This document shows positions 31,801 to 39,779 of a DNA stretch of 64,000 nt, piece after piece. A program made the position numbers and the translations under genes. Below the pieces are notes generated by a model that saw nothing but the letters and a program-made list of their open reading frames with translations, did no database searches and was not told the DNA's origin. Source of the stretch: Yersinia massiliensis CCUG 53443 (GTDB taxonomy: Bacteria; Pseudomonadota; Gammaproteobacteria; Enterobacterales; Enterobacteriaceae); contig NZ_HE997643.1 in assembly GCF_000312485.1 (NCBI RefSeq), forward strand, positions 264,367 to 328,366, written 5' to 3'. The stretch's first letter is position 1; the number at the start of each line of letters is the position of its first letter.

Positions 31801-34722
31801 GTGCAAGCCGGCGGGGTATGGCAGGTCAGTGTGCTGCCTTCGCTGTTGAGTGGGTTACAGGATGGTAGCCTGCAAGTGGGCATTTCGGTCAAAGACGCCG
31901 CGGGTAATATCGCTGAAACACAGACGTCAGTGAACGTGCTGACGCACAATCTTCCGCAAATCACCCTTAACCCGATCTTTGGCGATGGCATTCTGAATAT
32001 TAACGATCTTTCGGTAACACAGTTCATCAGTGGTACGGTTAAAAACCTGCCTGCGGGTGCTACGGTATCCATCCAATTGGGCACATTAACCTTACAGGCC
32101 ACCCTCGACAGTAACGGTGCTTTTAGTCTGCCATTATCAGGGACATCATTAAGCGGTTTAGCCGCGGGTACATTGACAGCCACCGTGACGGTAACGGATA
32201 TCGCCGGTAACACCAATTCGGCCACTCGCCCATTAATGGTGGATGTGACCGCGCCAGTTATCACGCTGAACCCGATTTTTGGTGATGGAAAACTCAGTTT
32301 GGCGGATACCGCTATTGGACAAATTATCGGCGGGACCGTCAGTGGTGTGACAGAGGGAACACAGGTCAGCGTGACTCTCGGCGGTAAAACCTTCTTTGCC
32401 ACGACCACCGCGAATGGCAGTTTCACCCTGACCTTACAACCCGCTGATTTGACTGCACTGACTAACGGTAACCTGACCGTTCAAGTCTCGGTCACTGATC
32501 CGGCAGGGAACACCGGTACTGCATCTGGCAGCGTGAATGTCATTATTAGTAACCTACCGAAGCTGGTACTGGACCCCATTTTTGGTGACGGCTTACTGAG
32601 TATTCTCGATAGCCAAGCCATACAAACCATCAGTGGGACGGTGGTGAATGGCGTGCTGGGCACACAAGTATTGGTGAACATTGGCGGCACTCAATTAAGT
32701 GCGCTCGTCGGTGCTAATGGCGTATGGAGCCTATCCGTCCCCACCAATATATTGAGCACACTCTTGGATGGCAGCCAAACCATCAGTGCATCACTGGTGG
32801 ATGGGGCCGGTAATACCAGCAGTGCCAACGGCTTAGTCAATGTCTTGATTCATGCGCAGCCGACCTTGACTGTCAATACGATTTTTGGTGATGGCATTCT
32901 GAGTGTGGCTGACTTGCTGGTGGCACAGACCATTAGCGGCACAACCACCAATGTGGCGCTGGGAACACAAATCCATGTCACGCTGAACGGCAAACCCTAT
33001 ACCGCCACGGTGGGTGCGGGGGGCAATTGGAGTGTGTTGGTTCAACCTATTGACCTCAAAGCCATGGTGATTGATACCAATCTGACGGTCAATGTGTCAC
33101 TGCAAGATGCGGTGGGCAACCCCGCCTCGGGTACTGGCATCCTCAGTGTCATCTCCAATGGCATACCGACGCTAACACTGGATTCTATCTTTGGCGACGG
33201 CTTACTCAATGCCGCCGATGCACTGCTGACCCAAACGATCACCGGTCACAGTACCTTTGCGGCAGGGGCCACCGTCAATGTGAATGTCGGTAATCTGGCG
33301 CTGAGCACCACAGTGAAAGCCGATGGCACTTGGAGCATTTTGGTTCCTCCATCAGCCTTGGCGGGCCTACTGGATGGCAGCTTTACGGCGACAGCCAATC
33401 TCACCAATGCGGCGGGACACAGCGCAACGGTGTCTGCGCCTGTTTCTATCGGCATCAACGTGCCCACCATTACGCTCAATACCTTCTTTGCCACCGACCA
33501 CTATCTCAACGGCGTTGAATCGACGACGGCGCAGGTGATTTCAGGCACCAGCACCCATGCCGCCGGCCTGCAAATCAAGGTCACGGTGGGTAATGCCAGC
33601 TTAACCGCCACCATAAACAGCGACGGTACGTGGAGTGTGCCAATTACGCCTTCGGCCCTCACTGGCTTACTGGATGGCTCGGCCAAAATTGGTGTCTCGG
33701 TCACGGATAGCGTGGGGAATACGGCGGCGGTTAACACTGATTTCACGGTGAAAACTCATGCGCTGCCGTTACTGGGCGTCGATGTGTTGGGGAATGTCGG
33801 CAATCTACTGTTACTGCCGGTCAATGGCCTGACTATTTCTGGCTCTAGCCTCAATTTGTTGCCTAATACCACGGTGAAAGTGGTGTTACTGGGCCACACC
33901 CTTGATGGGATCGTCGATAACACCGGCCATTGGAGCGTCAAGTTCTACGGCTCCTTCCTCAGTGGACTGAACTTATTAACCACCACGGTAGCCGTCTCCG
34001 TCACTGACGAAGCCGGTAACTACAAAGGCATCTCGGTCGGGCTGCTTTCCGGTTCTGGTATCCAGCTCATGGCCGCCAGCAGTGATATTCAAGCCGCCAG
34101 TCTGATGATGGATAACAGCGGCAATGATAGCAACAGCGACACGGCACATGCGGTCAGTGCGAAAAGTTCGGTAGCGCTTGCCAGCAGTGAACCCATCGAC
34201 AGTACCCTGACAACCACCGTGACAGAGGGTGCCTACAGCATCGGTGGCGTTACCTTGAACTTAGCCGATGGCGGGGTGATGTCTGGCGAGACATTGACGG
34301 GCAGTAGCGGCTCGGATCTGTTCACCGTCAACTCTCTGAATTTCAATCATATTGACGGAGGATTAGGGGTAGATACCTTGTCGCTGGGCGGCAGCCATCA
34401 AGCACTGGATCTGACTCATCTGGGCCTAAGTATCGAGCATATCGAAATCATTGATTTAGGGATGAATGGCACCAATAGCATCACTCTTGGTTTGCACGAT
34501 GCCCTGACGCTGACCGATAAACCGCAAGATGATTTACTGATTAAAGGGGCGCTGGGTGGGCAGGTCACCCTCAGTAACACGCCGGAGGGGGTTTGGAATA
34601 GTGTCGGGCAACGCAGTATTGATGGGCAGACGTTTGACGTTTACCACAATTCCTCGTTAGAGAGCAGCAATACATTGGGCGACGTGCTGATCCAGCAAGG
34701 CTTACAGGTGCATTTAGTGTGA
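22876..34722 (+). CDS. Giant Ig-like repeat surface protein (BapA-like, type I secreted)
   Basis: A 3948-residue putative biofilm/adhesion protein. Residues 1-145 resemble the BapA N-terminal prefix domain and end in a hydrophobic glycine-rich stretch. A linker of about 35 residues made of NNGG units follows (near 168-202). By my count 35 tandem Ig-like modules of about 100 residues span residues 204-3723, each with a DGSW-type motif and an xDAAGN-type end. The C-terminal 225 residues carry one RTX-like GGLGVDTLSLGG and a type I secretion tail. ATG at 22876 has GAGG 7 nt upstream. The next three genes encode a complete type I exporter. No Sec signal. The role in adhesion is inferred from BapA. 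Confidence 0.9.
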   Translation: MANPTTASIDIISRQNGAMISHVTGQQQIVVLNELSIVRIHGTPAMVASYERQGSDLILHMKDGTTVRYQHFFTTDGEGNFSELVFDDGINPPVHASFPAAMGAAVAGDIALVPEFTSIDSVAGLALGSSTSSAGLLAGALGFLAIAGGIGIAASHGGSNHSNDSSSGGNNGGNNGGNNGGNNGGNNGGNNGGNNGGNNGGNQAPTLTIAPLGTDNRLNSVEVNLNQTLSGKTTGIAAGQLVNVKINGFTYTTTVAADGSWTLSLPSSMLHGLHDGSYNVVVSVSNGSGQTVEKTLTVVVDTTPPTLTISPVADDGIINLNESLHTVVIKGTSTALGAIVTVMFHGKTYTGKVQSDGSWQVDLPAGALVGVSDGLQSITATVTNGAGNSATTTSNVTLDANPLNLPSLNFNSFATDDNLNGAEQKVNQTVSGTSSHIEAGQLVYITLNNKTYTATVGADGTWSTQIPAADLAMIANGTTSLKASATDIAGNPSSATKPLVVDNTQVGLGVHPITGDNLISLSESQSGITVSGTSSGLPALTPVTVTLNNILYITTVDGNGNWSVQIPAGQLALLPDGQITLNVQAPGAADVNLPLGIYIHNVPAATFNTPFVDGKLNGIEVQSDQTISGATGANGAGQTVVVSFNGVTYHPVVASDGSWSLTLPAATLQALGQGTLLLSATATDAAGNTSQISLPVIVDTQAPSLVVNPVAGDGIINALEASASVIVSGSSPDIGASVLVSYGGKNYVAQVSAIGTWQVSIPAADLALLADGSRPLTVTITDAANNSTTVTSNVTLDANPANLPTLTVNSFAGNDILDGAEQKVDQLISGMTQHVEAGRTVSITLNGKTYTATVGADGSWRTHVSAVDLALLANGSTNIVATVSDANGNPVTETHGITVNNLLAGLGITPLTGDNRINAVEAAAGVTVSGTTTNVNVGQTVTLTLNGKNYTATVGVGGSWSTQIPAGDWAKLADGNATLSATTTDAAGNPVNSTATLGIYIHTLPIASLTLPFTDGTLNGVETATSQTLTGNTGVAGNAQLVTVKLAGVTYTASVAADGSWSLSLPTNVLQGLGQGNQPLVITATDVAGNTHTLNTQFKVDTQAPGLMVDPIGTDNIINAVEAAASIAVSGSSTEIGAVVKVTVGGQTYTALVQPNGRWSLNIPAGAFASLSDGTYSVTTQVQDAAGNRTTVTQNMVLDADPLHLPTLTISAFAGNNILDGAEQKANQTVSGTTTGVETGQQVIVSLNGKTYNAVVDSSGHWSIQIPAIDLALLNNGAINITAAVSDASGNSANGSQSIVVNNVQSGISINPLTGDNVINVQDITAGILVSGTTSNVNPGQLIILSLNGKTYSATVLAGGNWSVSISQPDLALLMDGKATLTATGSDSNGNAISTSSELSIYLHSLPNVTLNTLFGDGILTQAEAAISQSLSGTTGTTGAGQTVKVTIGGITYAASVGNDGHWSLTLPTNVLQGLAQGGQSLIVLATDAGGNSSSITTPIVVDTLPPELSVGPIATDGVINAIEAAANIQISGTSNEIGANVNVTINGQVYSGQVSNTGSWQVTVIAADVSNLPDGALTAIAKVTDVSDNPANAGRQVTVIASPADQPSLTVATVTSDDIINYQESQSALTIHGNTQRVPAGQTVSVSLHGKTYTGVVQADGSWSVSVPAGDVQALPQGSNTISATVKDAAQNTANSSHNVTVDTQAPLLTVDVQTNLDNVLNLADALLGLVVKGTCAGDVGLTVTVTLNGLNYQTKVLSDGSWSLTVPSTDLLLLGDGPLVGGVKVSVTDAANNESHSVTNLTVAINNVPTLTLAPLFTDNILSVSEIGANVTLTGSSTHLAVGTAVVVSIDGAKYNGSVTSAGVWSVNISATELQKLSDGIAKVTVSATDPNTGNDASASANLDVLIHNVPNITLPTLPFADGYLNKLEAAASQILTGKSGAIGSGQTIILKIDGVTYPATVAIDGTWICTLPAGALSALLDGQHSISVTITDRVGNTDTELFEFNALVTTNPAPTIDAGPIVGGILNAAEAATDKVLTGNTGILGDNQQVTVYINGTGYAATVTAQGKWTLNLPASVLKALPDGVWDVTVTAKDAAGNLGSVLDTVEVMTHILPHPTLTLPFGDGTLNLAEALLGQTLKGSTGITGNGQTVVISIDGQVIQTITAGVDGSWSLPLLTALLTGLAAGPHTIGVTVTDRGGNVVNILPDQPIVFISQQALPSPSFDPLSFGASVNITEAGAAITITGKTGITGNNQNVQLKIDVGGIEYPGVVNPANGDWSVTLPAGALNGLTNGAHQIHVTVTDAVGNSNTGSVNFDSFLTPPLPTINPLPFGAVLNLVEAGTAQILTGTTGLLNTSQGVVVTLNGKPYTANVDPVTGIWTLTVSSADLKLIPDGQHAINVVVTDAGGNQASSSLNIGVVTHNLPTVTVDTPSFGLILDFAGSKIPQTITGSTTNVAVGSQVNITFGSLNLTATVGADGRWTTTVGSAQLGSLGTGNVAISATVKDSADNIGQAVPVDINVNIVAPLVTMKIDAINQNNIINELSDPSVITISGKVSNTASGSVLLTINGVPIVPAPLIGLDGSWSTTLPKANLPEGSYQIIATLVGGTATEQVGLLVDRIPPTLTVLPFAVDNTLSALESKLPQLLSGTASLSDIGRPITITLNGKDYSAVILAGGLWSVTIPAADLQTLPQGTNTITVTLTDLAGNSVEKTPTLQVDTVPPLITLDVSSLVLNSNILGTLLSGTALGAEGKTLTLTLNGTTLMAVVGNDGKWSINILPSDMAGIADGPLVAGVSVTDTAGNTSNSNITVNVALNSGLAVTIDPLFNGGYLNAVGALVDQTLSGTALNAGLGAKVHLTLNGVLLSADVGANGKWTLTLPAAQLALLGDGPLALNVTVTDANNNVVNVGSAPILNVLTHNLPAFDPLTSLIGGDGILNALEAAATQTLGGVIRNVAVGATVTVTIGTNVLTTQVQAGGVWQVSVLPSLLSGLQDGSLQVGISVKDAAGNIAETQTSVNVLTHNLPQITLNPIFGDGILNINDLSVTQFISGTVKNLPAGATVSIQLGTLTLQATLDSNGAFSLPLSGTSLSGLAAGTLTATVTVTDIAGNTNSATRPLMVDVTAPVITLNPIFGDGKLSLADTAIGQIIGGTVSGVTEGTQVSVTLGGKTFFATTTANGSFTLTLQPADLTALTNGNLTVQVSVTDPAGNTGTASGSVNVIISNLPKLVLDPIFGDGLLSILDSQAIQTISGTVVNGVLGTQVLVNIGGTQLSALVGANGVWSLSVPTNILSTLLDGSQTISASLVDGAGNTSSANGLVNVLIHAQPTLTVNTIFGDGILSVADLLVAQTISGTTTNVALGTQIHVTLNGKPYTATVGAGGNWSVLVQPIDLKAMVIDTNLTVNVSLQDAVGNPASGTGILSVISNGIPTLTLDSIFGDGLLNAADALLTQTITGHSTFAAGATVNVNVGNLALSTTVKADGTWSILVPPSALAGLLDGSFTATANLTNAAGHSATVSAPVSIGINVPTITLNTFFATDHYLNGVESTTAQVISGTSTHAAGLQIKVTVGNASLTATINSDGTWSVPITPSALTGLLDGSAKIGVSVTDSVGNTAAVNTDFTVKTHALPLLGVDVLGNVGNLLLLPVNGLTISGSSLNLLPNTTVKVVLLGHTLDGIVDNTGHWSVKFYGSFLSGLNLLTTTVAVSVTDEAGNYKGISVGLLSGSGIQLMAASSDIQAASLMMDNSGNDSNSDTAHAVSAKSSVALASSEPIDSTLTTTVTEGAYSIGGVTLNLADGGVMSGETLTGSSGSDLFTVNSLNFNHIDGGLGVDTLSLGGSHQALDLTHLGLSIEHIEIIDLGMNGTNSITLGLHDALTLTDKPQDDLLIKGALGGQVTLSNTPEGVWNSVGQRSIDGQTFDVYHNSSLESSNTLGDVLIQQGLQVHLV
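23377..23481 (+). repeat. Tandem repeat encoding the (NNGG)n linker
   Basis: About eight to nine 12-bp units of the type GGTAACAACGGC, with synonymous differences, inside the giant gene. Because the unit is a multiple of three, gain or loss of copies changes linker length without frameshift. Confidence 0.85.
23785..27390 (+). repeat. Three direct higher-order repeats of about 1.2 kb
   Basis: Units 23785-24978, 24979-26184 and 26185-27390 each contain four different Ig modules in the same order. First-type modules end in NVTLDANP-like strings. Second-type modules carry NG/DGAEQK. Third-type modules begin GLG or GIS and contain TGDN. Fourth-type modules begin around N/L-TPF-DG-LNG. The pattern implies duplication of a four-module block. 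Confidence 0.8.
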
Positions 34723-34754
34723 TGTCACCGGCTCGGTAAAGCATAAAAAGACCC

Positions 34755-36173
34755 ATGAATAATGATCGGCGCAGAGGTATGTCGGTGATGAATAAAATGA
34801 TGAGGCGTGTTGGGGGGCGGCAGATTGCCGCGACCTTTTGCAGTGCAATGTTGCTATCGATGATCGGGTTGTCACCGGCAGGGGCCACTGAATCCCCGCC
34901 GGTGGCGGTATTTAATTGGCAATCAGCACCCAGTGAAGAGCAGTTAGCGGAGCTGAGTCTGCGCGAGGCGATTTTACGGGCATTTGCCCGTAATCCCCAA
35001 ATTGCGCAAGCCGCTGCGAAAATCAGAGTGGGGCAAGGTGATTTGGATGTCGCTGAAAGTGGCTGGTATCCGCAAATTGCGTTACAGGGGACGGCAGGGA
35101 AATCCCATCAAACCGATTCGGCCGGTAGCCTGAATAGCAATGCATCGGCGGGGGTTCAACTGAGCCAGTTGCTGTATGACTTCGGTAAAACCGGCGGCAG
35201 CATTAATGAACAGCAGTATTTGTCCGATGCCTACCGTTATGATCTGTTTAACGTCATGACGGCGGTGGGGTTAAGCACGGTGCAATCGTATTTGCAGGTG
35301 AAGCGCTATCAGGCGTTAAGTCTGGCAGCACGGGATAATATTAGCTCGCTGGAAAGAGTGAAAGAAACCGCACAACTTCGAGCGGATGCGGGTCTGAGCT
35401 CGCAATCGGATGTGCTACAAGCGGAAACCCGTATTGCAGGTATGGTAGCGACATTGGAGCAATATCGCGCCCAAGAACGCTCGGCAAAGGCACAATTGAC
35501 GGTATTAACGGGGGTGGTCTCCGATAATTTGCCGGATTTACCCCAAGATTTGCTCAAGCAAAAAATCACCCTGAATGCCATCCCCTATGATGCTAGCAGT
35601 GCTGTGCGCAGTGCAGAGGCTAAACAGCAGGCGGCAAGAGAACGTGTACGGCAAAGTCAGGCGCAGCACTGGCCAACGGTCAAACTTCAGGCGGGCAGAA
35701 CACGCTATGAAAATGATGCCCGATCTTACTGGGACGATCAGGTTCAACTGGCGGTTGAAGCGCCGGTTTATCAAGGCGGTGCGGTGAGTGCCAAGGTGCG
35801 TGCTGCGGAAGGGGCACGTTCGGCAGCGCAAGCGGAAGTTGAAAAAGCCAAGCTAGATGTCAACCAAAAAGCGGCAACGGCCTATGCCGACATGATTGGT
35901 GCGGTGCAGCGCCAGCAAGCAGGGGAACTGCAATTGGAGAGCGCGCGCCATACCCGCAGTGTGTATCAGGATGAATATAAGCTCAGCAAACGTAGCCTGA
36001 ATGACCTATTGAGTGTCGAGCAGGATGTGTTACAGGCCGACTCCATGCGACTCATGGCTCTTTACGACGGTTGGGATGCGACAGCGCGTTATGCCTCTGC
36101 CGTCGATAATCTGGTGGATATGTTGGGAATTGATCGTGTCGCCCAGAGCGGTGAGAGGTTACCCACGCTCTGA
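34755..36173 (+). CDS. TolC-family outer membrane channel of the type I exporter
   Basis: A 472-residue outer membrane efflux protein forming the outer channel of the exporter. A long N-terminal signal peptide ends near PAGA-TES (residue about 44). Two OEP repeats follow: the first begins LSLREAILRAFARNPQIAQA; the second is centred on LAVEAPVYQGG, with long alpha-helical, Ala/Gln-rich stretches between. The start is uncertain: the ATG at 34755 has a weak upstream site, and ATGs a few codons later are possible. It lies 32 bp after the Ig-repeat gene, same strand. Confidence 0.92.
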   Translation: MNNDRRRGMSVMNKMMRRVGGRQIAATFCSAMLLSMIGLSPAGATESPPVAVFNWQSAPSEEQLAELSLREAILRAFARNPQIAQAAAKIRVGQGDLDVAESGWYPQIALQGTAGKSHQTDSAGSLNSNASAGVQLSQLLYDFGKTGGSINEQQYLSDAYRYDLFNVMTAVGLSTVQSYLQVKRYQALSLAARDNISSLERVKETAQLRADAGLSSQSDVLQAETRIAGMVATLEQYRAQERSAKAQLTVLTGVVSDNLPDLPQDLLKQKITLNAIPYDASSAVRSAEAKQQAARERVRQSQAQHWPTVKLQAGRTRYENDARSYWDDQVQLAVEAPVYQGGAVSAKVRAAEGARSAAQAEVEKAKLDVNQKAATAYADMIGAVQRQQAGELQLESARHTRSVYQDEYKLSKRSLNDLLSVEQDVLQADSMRLMALYDGWDATARYASAVDNLVDMLGIDRVAQSGERLPTL

Positions 36174-36248
36174 TAGCAGCCCCTTTGCGCCGTGGTGGGC
36201 AAAGGGATGTGCTTAATTGACCCAATAACGAGACGCGACAGGGGTAGC

Positions 36249-38546
36249 ATGATGCAATCTACAGCGAGTCAATCAACAGCAAGTCAATCAACAGCAAGTC
36301 AAACTACAGCTAGTCAAACTACAGCGAATGAATCAACGCCTGATCAATCTGCATCAGGTCAATCTATACCGACGCCATCAGCATCAGCGCAGCCAACATC
36401 CGCGCAATCGACATCCGCAACACCTATCCCGACTGAAGTTTGGATAGCAGCCATGGCACGGGTGGCTAGCCGTTATGGTAAACCCGCAGATATCAAGTTT
36501 CTCACTCAGCAAATGCGTTGGTTCGAGCAACTCAGCGGCTTACGTCAATTGGAACGCCTTAGCGGTTTGCTTGGTTTACAGAGCAGTGTGGTCCCGTTGA
36601 AAAAAGTGCGCTGGCGCAATGCGCTACTGCCTGTATTGGTGGCAATGGATTCCGGTAGCGTGGCGGTACTCGAACGCATCAACGACCAAGGTTTAGTCCA
36701 CTATTGGCTCAGTGATGGCGGTGATGTGGTGCGCGAAGCAAGCCTGCAAACCTTGCTGGATAATAGTCAAGGGCAGGTTGTGATGGTGGGCATCGCTGAT
36801 CGTGGCCGAGATCAGCGAATCGACGAATTCGTGAAGCCTTACCGTAAGCATTGGTTTTGGCAAAACTTTCGTGGCGCAGGGCGAAAAATTGCTGAAATCT
36901 CACTCGCCTCGGTATTGGGGAACGTACTGGCTTTGGGCGGCATACTCTTCTCCATGCAGGTCTATGACAGGGTGATTCCGGCGCAGTCTTTGACCACGTT
37001 ATGGGTGCTGTTTTTCGGCGTGTTATTGGCCGCATTTATGGAATACATCATCCGACTGACCCGCACTCAGATCTCGGATCTGATGGGGAAAAAAATCGAC
37101 CTGAATGTGTCATCGATGCTGTTTGTTCGCGCAATGGCGATCAAAAACGAGGCGCGGCCTAAATCGACCGGTTCGTTTATCTCCCAACTACGTGAAATCG
37201 ATCAAGTGCGTGAACTGCTCACCTCGACCACCGTCGGGGCGGCGGCTGATATGCCGTTCGTCTTGCTGTTTCTGGCGATTATGGCGTTTATCGGCGGCCC
37301 GCTGGTGGTTATTCCGATGCTGGCCATCCCGCTGATCGTGATCCCCGGCTTATTGATTCAAATCCCGATGGCAAAGTTGGCGAAAGAGGGAATGCGCGAA
37401 GGCGCACTGCGTAATGCGATATTGGTCGAAACTATTGAGGGTATCGAAGACATCAAAGCGTTACAGGCTGAACCCTACTTCCAGCGCCAATGGGAACAAA
37501 CGCATGAGGTCAGCGCCGCCGTTGGCATGAAACAACGGTTATGGGGCGCGCGCCTCACCGGGTGGGCCTCGACTGTTTCACAATTAACCTATGCCGGTAT
37601 GCTGGTTTTCGGCACCTATTTGGTACTGGGCGGGGAGATTACCACCGGTACACTGGTCGCCAGCAGTTTACTTTCCTCGCGAACCATCGCGCCATTAATG
37701 CAACTGACCATGGTTTTCTCACGTTGGCAGCATGCCAAAAGTGCCATGACGGGTTTGAATGAATTGCTCAAGAAACCCTTGGACAGACCCGAAGAGGGGG
37801 AAATGGCGCACTGCCCCATCCTGAATGGCCACTATCAGCTGCGCAATCTGCAATACACCTATGATGAAGAAAAGGGGCAAAACGTCATCACCATTGGTTC
37901 ACTGGAGATAAAACCCGGCGAAAAAGTGGCGATCCTCGGCAAAGTCGGGGCCGGTAAATCGACTTTACTCAAACTGTTAGCCGGTCAGGCTAGCGCCACA
38001 CAAGGCAAAGTCATCATTGATGGTGTGGACATCAAACAGGTTGAACCGGCAGATTTACGCCGTCAACTGGGCTTCTTATCGCAAGACTCTCGCTTATTTT
38101 TTGGCTCTCTGCGGCAAAACCTGATGCTGGGCCACCCTCATGCCACCGAGCAGGAGATGCTACAGGCTTTGCGCATTAGCGGCGCAATAACCCTAGTGCA
38201 ACAAGATGCGGCCAGCCTTGATCGCATTATCAATGAAGGGGGCCAAGGGTTGTCAGGTGGACAGCGGCAGATGGTCTTGTTGAGCCGGATGATTTTACGC
38301 AATCCGCAAGTGGTGTTGATGGATGAACCGACCGCCTCCATGGATGATCAACTGGAAAACTATGTCATTAACCAGATGCATACTTGGCTAGAGGGCCGCA
38401 TGTTGGTGCTGGTCACCCATCGGCCAGCCTTATTAAAACTCGTGGATCGCATCATTGTGATGGATAACGGCCGCGTGGTAGCTGATGGTCCACGGGATCA
38501 CATCCTCAACACGGTCGCCAATAAATCTCAGCAAGGTGCTGCTTAA
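36249..38546 (+). CDS. Type I secretion ABC transporter/permease
   Basis: Inner membrane ATPase-permease that energises export of the Ig-repeat protein. About 765 residues. An unusual Ser/Thr/Gln repeat occupies the first 60 residues. It is followed by a C39-like domain lacking the catalytic cysteine, then transmembrane segments from about residue 210 to 480. The ATPase domain has Walker A KVGAGKSTLL, signature LSGGQRQ, Walker B VVLMDEPTAS and H-loop VTHRP. Two adjacent ATGs (36249, 36252) follow AGGGG. An upstream in-frame ATG at 36192 lacks a site. The HlyD-like gene starts 12 bp after its stop. Confidence 0.93.
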   Translation: MMQSTASQSTASQSTASQTTASQTTANESTPDQSASGQSIPTPSASAQPTSAQSTSATPIPTEVWIAAMARVASRYGKPADIKFLTQQMRWFEQLSGLRQLERLSGLLGLQSSVVPLKKVRWRNALLPVLVAMDSGSVAVLERINDQGLVHYWLSDGGDVVREASLQTLLDNSQGQVVMVGIADRGRDQRIDEFVKPYRKHWFWQNFRGAGRKIAEISLASVLGNVLALGGILFSMQVYDRVIPAQSLTTLWVLFFGVLLAAFMEYIIRLTRTQISDLMGKKIDLNVSSMLFVRAMAIKNEARPKSTGSFISQLREIDQVRELLTSTTVGAAADMPFVLLFLAIMAFIGGPLVVIPMLAIPLIVIPGLLIQIPMAKLAKEGMREGALRNAILVETIEGIEDIKALQAEPYFQRQWEQTHEVSAAVGMKQRLWGARLTGWASTVSQLTYAGMLVFGTYLVLGGEITTGTLVASSLLSSRTIAPLMQLTMVFSRWQHAKSAMTGLNELLKKPLDRPEEGEMAHCPILNGHYQLRNLQYTYDEEKGQNVITIGSLEIKPGEKVAILGKVGAGKSTLLKLLAGQASATQGKVIIDGVDIKQVEPADLRRQLGFLSQDSRLFFGSLRQNLMLGHPHATEQEMLQALRISGAITLVQQDAASLDRIINEGGQGLSGGQRQMVLLSRMILRNPQVVLMDEPTASMDDQLENYVINQMHTWLEGRMLVLVTHRPALLKLVDRIIVMDNGRVVADGPRDHILNTVANKSQQGAA
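36255..36344 (+). repeat. Six 15-bp tandem repeats encoding QSTAS
   Basis: Six consecutive 15-bp units of the type CAATCAACAGCAAGT, with units 2 and 3 identical, encode Q-S-T-A-S or close variants at the N-terminus of the ABC transporter. Confidence 0.88.
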
Positions 38547-38558
38547 AAGGAGTGGGTT

Positions 38559-39728
38559 ATGAGTAGTCTTAGCCTGCAACAAGAGCGGGCGCATCAAGAA
38601 CGACGCATGTCACTGATTGTCTGGCTAACACTGGCGGGGATGATCGTGATGTTTGTTTGGGCATACTTCGCCATTTTGGATGAGGTCACGGTCGGCACGG
38701 GGAAAGTCACGCCCTCAAGCCGCGCGCAACTGATAGAAAGCCTTGATGGCGGGATCATCAACGAATTGTTAGTCCACGAAGGGGCCATCATCAATAAAGG
38801 ACAAATATTGGCCCGCCTTGACCCGACCCGTTTTCAATCTAATTACGGTGAAGCTGCCGCTCGAGTCCGTACCTTGCGGGCCTCTTCCGAGCGTTTGCGT
38901 GCTGAGTTAACTGGTGCAGCCTTAGTTTTCGGTAGTGATACCCTCAAAGAGCCTGAGTTGGTGGCGCGGGAGACACAATTTTATCTCTCCCGACGACAAA
39001 ATCTTAATGAAACCGTCAGCAACTTGCAGCAATCCCTAAAACTGGTGCAGCAGGAGTTACGCATGACTGAACCGCTGGTGGCGAAAGGCGCTGCCAGTCA
39101 GGTAGAAGTGATTCGTCTACAACGTCAAGTCAGCGACTTACGCGGTAAAATCGATGAGGCGCGTAACCAGTATGCCGTCAGGGCCAGAGAAGAACAGTTG
39201 AAAAACAATGCGGATTTGGACGCGCAGTTACAGGTGGTCTCTGGCAAGCAAGACCAGTTGACCCGCACGACATTGATTTCCCCCGTGCGTGGCATCGTCA
39301 AAGATATCCAGGTCTCCACTGTGGGCGGGGTGCTACAACCCGGCGGTAAACTGATGGAAATCGTCCCCATTGAAGAACAGTTGTTGATTGAGACACGGAT
39401 TAACCCGCGTGATATTGCCTATATCCGGCCCGGTCTCCCCGCGACGGTCAAGATTACGGCCTATGACTCCTCCATCTACGGCAATTTGAACGGGGTGGTG
39501 GAGACGGTTTCGCCGGATACGCTGCAAGACGAGGTGAAACGTGACCAATTCTACTACCGCGTTTACGTTCGCACGGACAGGGCAGAGCTGAAAAATAAAG
39601 CCGGTAAATTATTCCCCATATTGCCGGGCATGGTCGCGAGTGTGGAAATTAAAACCGGCCAAAAGACAGTGTTAGACTACCTGATAAAACCACTTAATAA
39701 AGTAAAAGAGTCATTGCGGGAGCGCTAA
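38559..39728 (+). CDS. HlyD-family membrane fusion protein of the type I exporter
   Basis: A 389-residue periplasmic adaptor linking the ABC protein to the TolC-like channel. One N-terminal transmembrane helix (about residues 18-39), a lipoyl/barrel-sandwich half motif around G-G-I-I-N-E-L-L-V-H-E-G, a central coiled coil (residues about 90-225), the second half motif in the LISPVRGIVKDIQVSTVGGV segment, and a C-terminal beta-barrel. AAAAGGAG precedes the ATG. Last gene of the four-gene cluster; an inverted repeat follows. Confidence 0.95.
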   Translation: MSSLSLQQERAHQERRMSLIVWLTLAGMIVMFVWAYFAILDEVTVGTGKVTPSSRAQLIESLDGGIINELLVHEGAIINKGQILARLDPTRFQSNYGEAAARVRTLRASSERLRAELTGAALVFGSDTLKEPELVARETQFYLSRRQNLNETVSNLQQSLKLVQQELRMTEPLVAKGAASQVEVIRLQRQVSDLRGKIDEARNQYAVRAREEQLKNNADLDAQLQVVSGKQDQLTRTTLISPVRGIVKDIQVSTVGGVLQPGGKLMEIVPIEEQLLIETRINPRDIAYIRPGLPATVKITAYDSSIYGNLNGVVETVSPDTLQDEVKRDQFYYRVYVRTDRAELKNKAGKLFPILPGMVASVEIKTGQKTVLDYLIKPLNKVKESLRER

Positions 39729-39743
39729 TAGCCTCATCGAATA

Positions 39744-39779
39744 TTCTGCCGCGAGGGTGCAATGCCACTTGCGGCAGAA
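39744..39779 (+). terminator. Putative terminator of the type I secretion cluster
   Basis: A perfect 9-bp stem (ttctgccgc / gcggcagaa) with an 18-nt loop lies 15 bases after the last exporter gene. The T-rich tail is short (ggttcatt), so efficiency is uncertain. Confidence 0.5.

Noticed and set aside
31371..32426. Long open frame (351 codons) antisense to the Ig-repeat gene, with several similar ones at 28137-29909 and 30885-31349
   Set aside because: They are opposite-strand shadows of the repetitive Ig coding sequence: low-complexity Ser/Thr/Val translations, no ribosome binding sites, and the same pattern recurring at each module.
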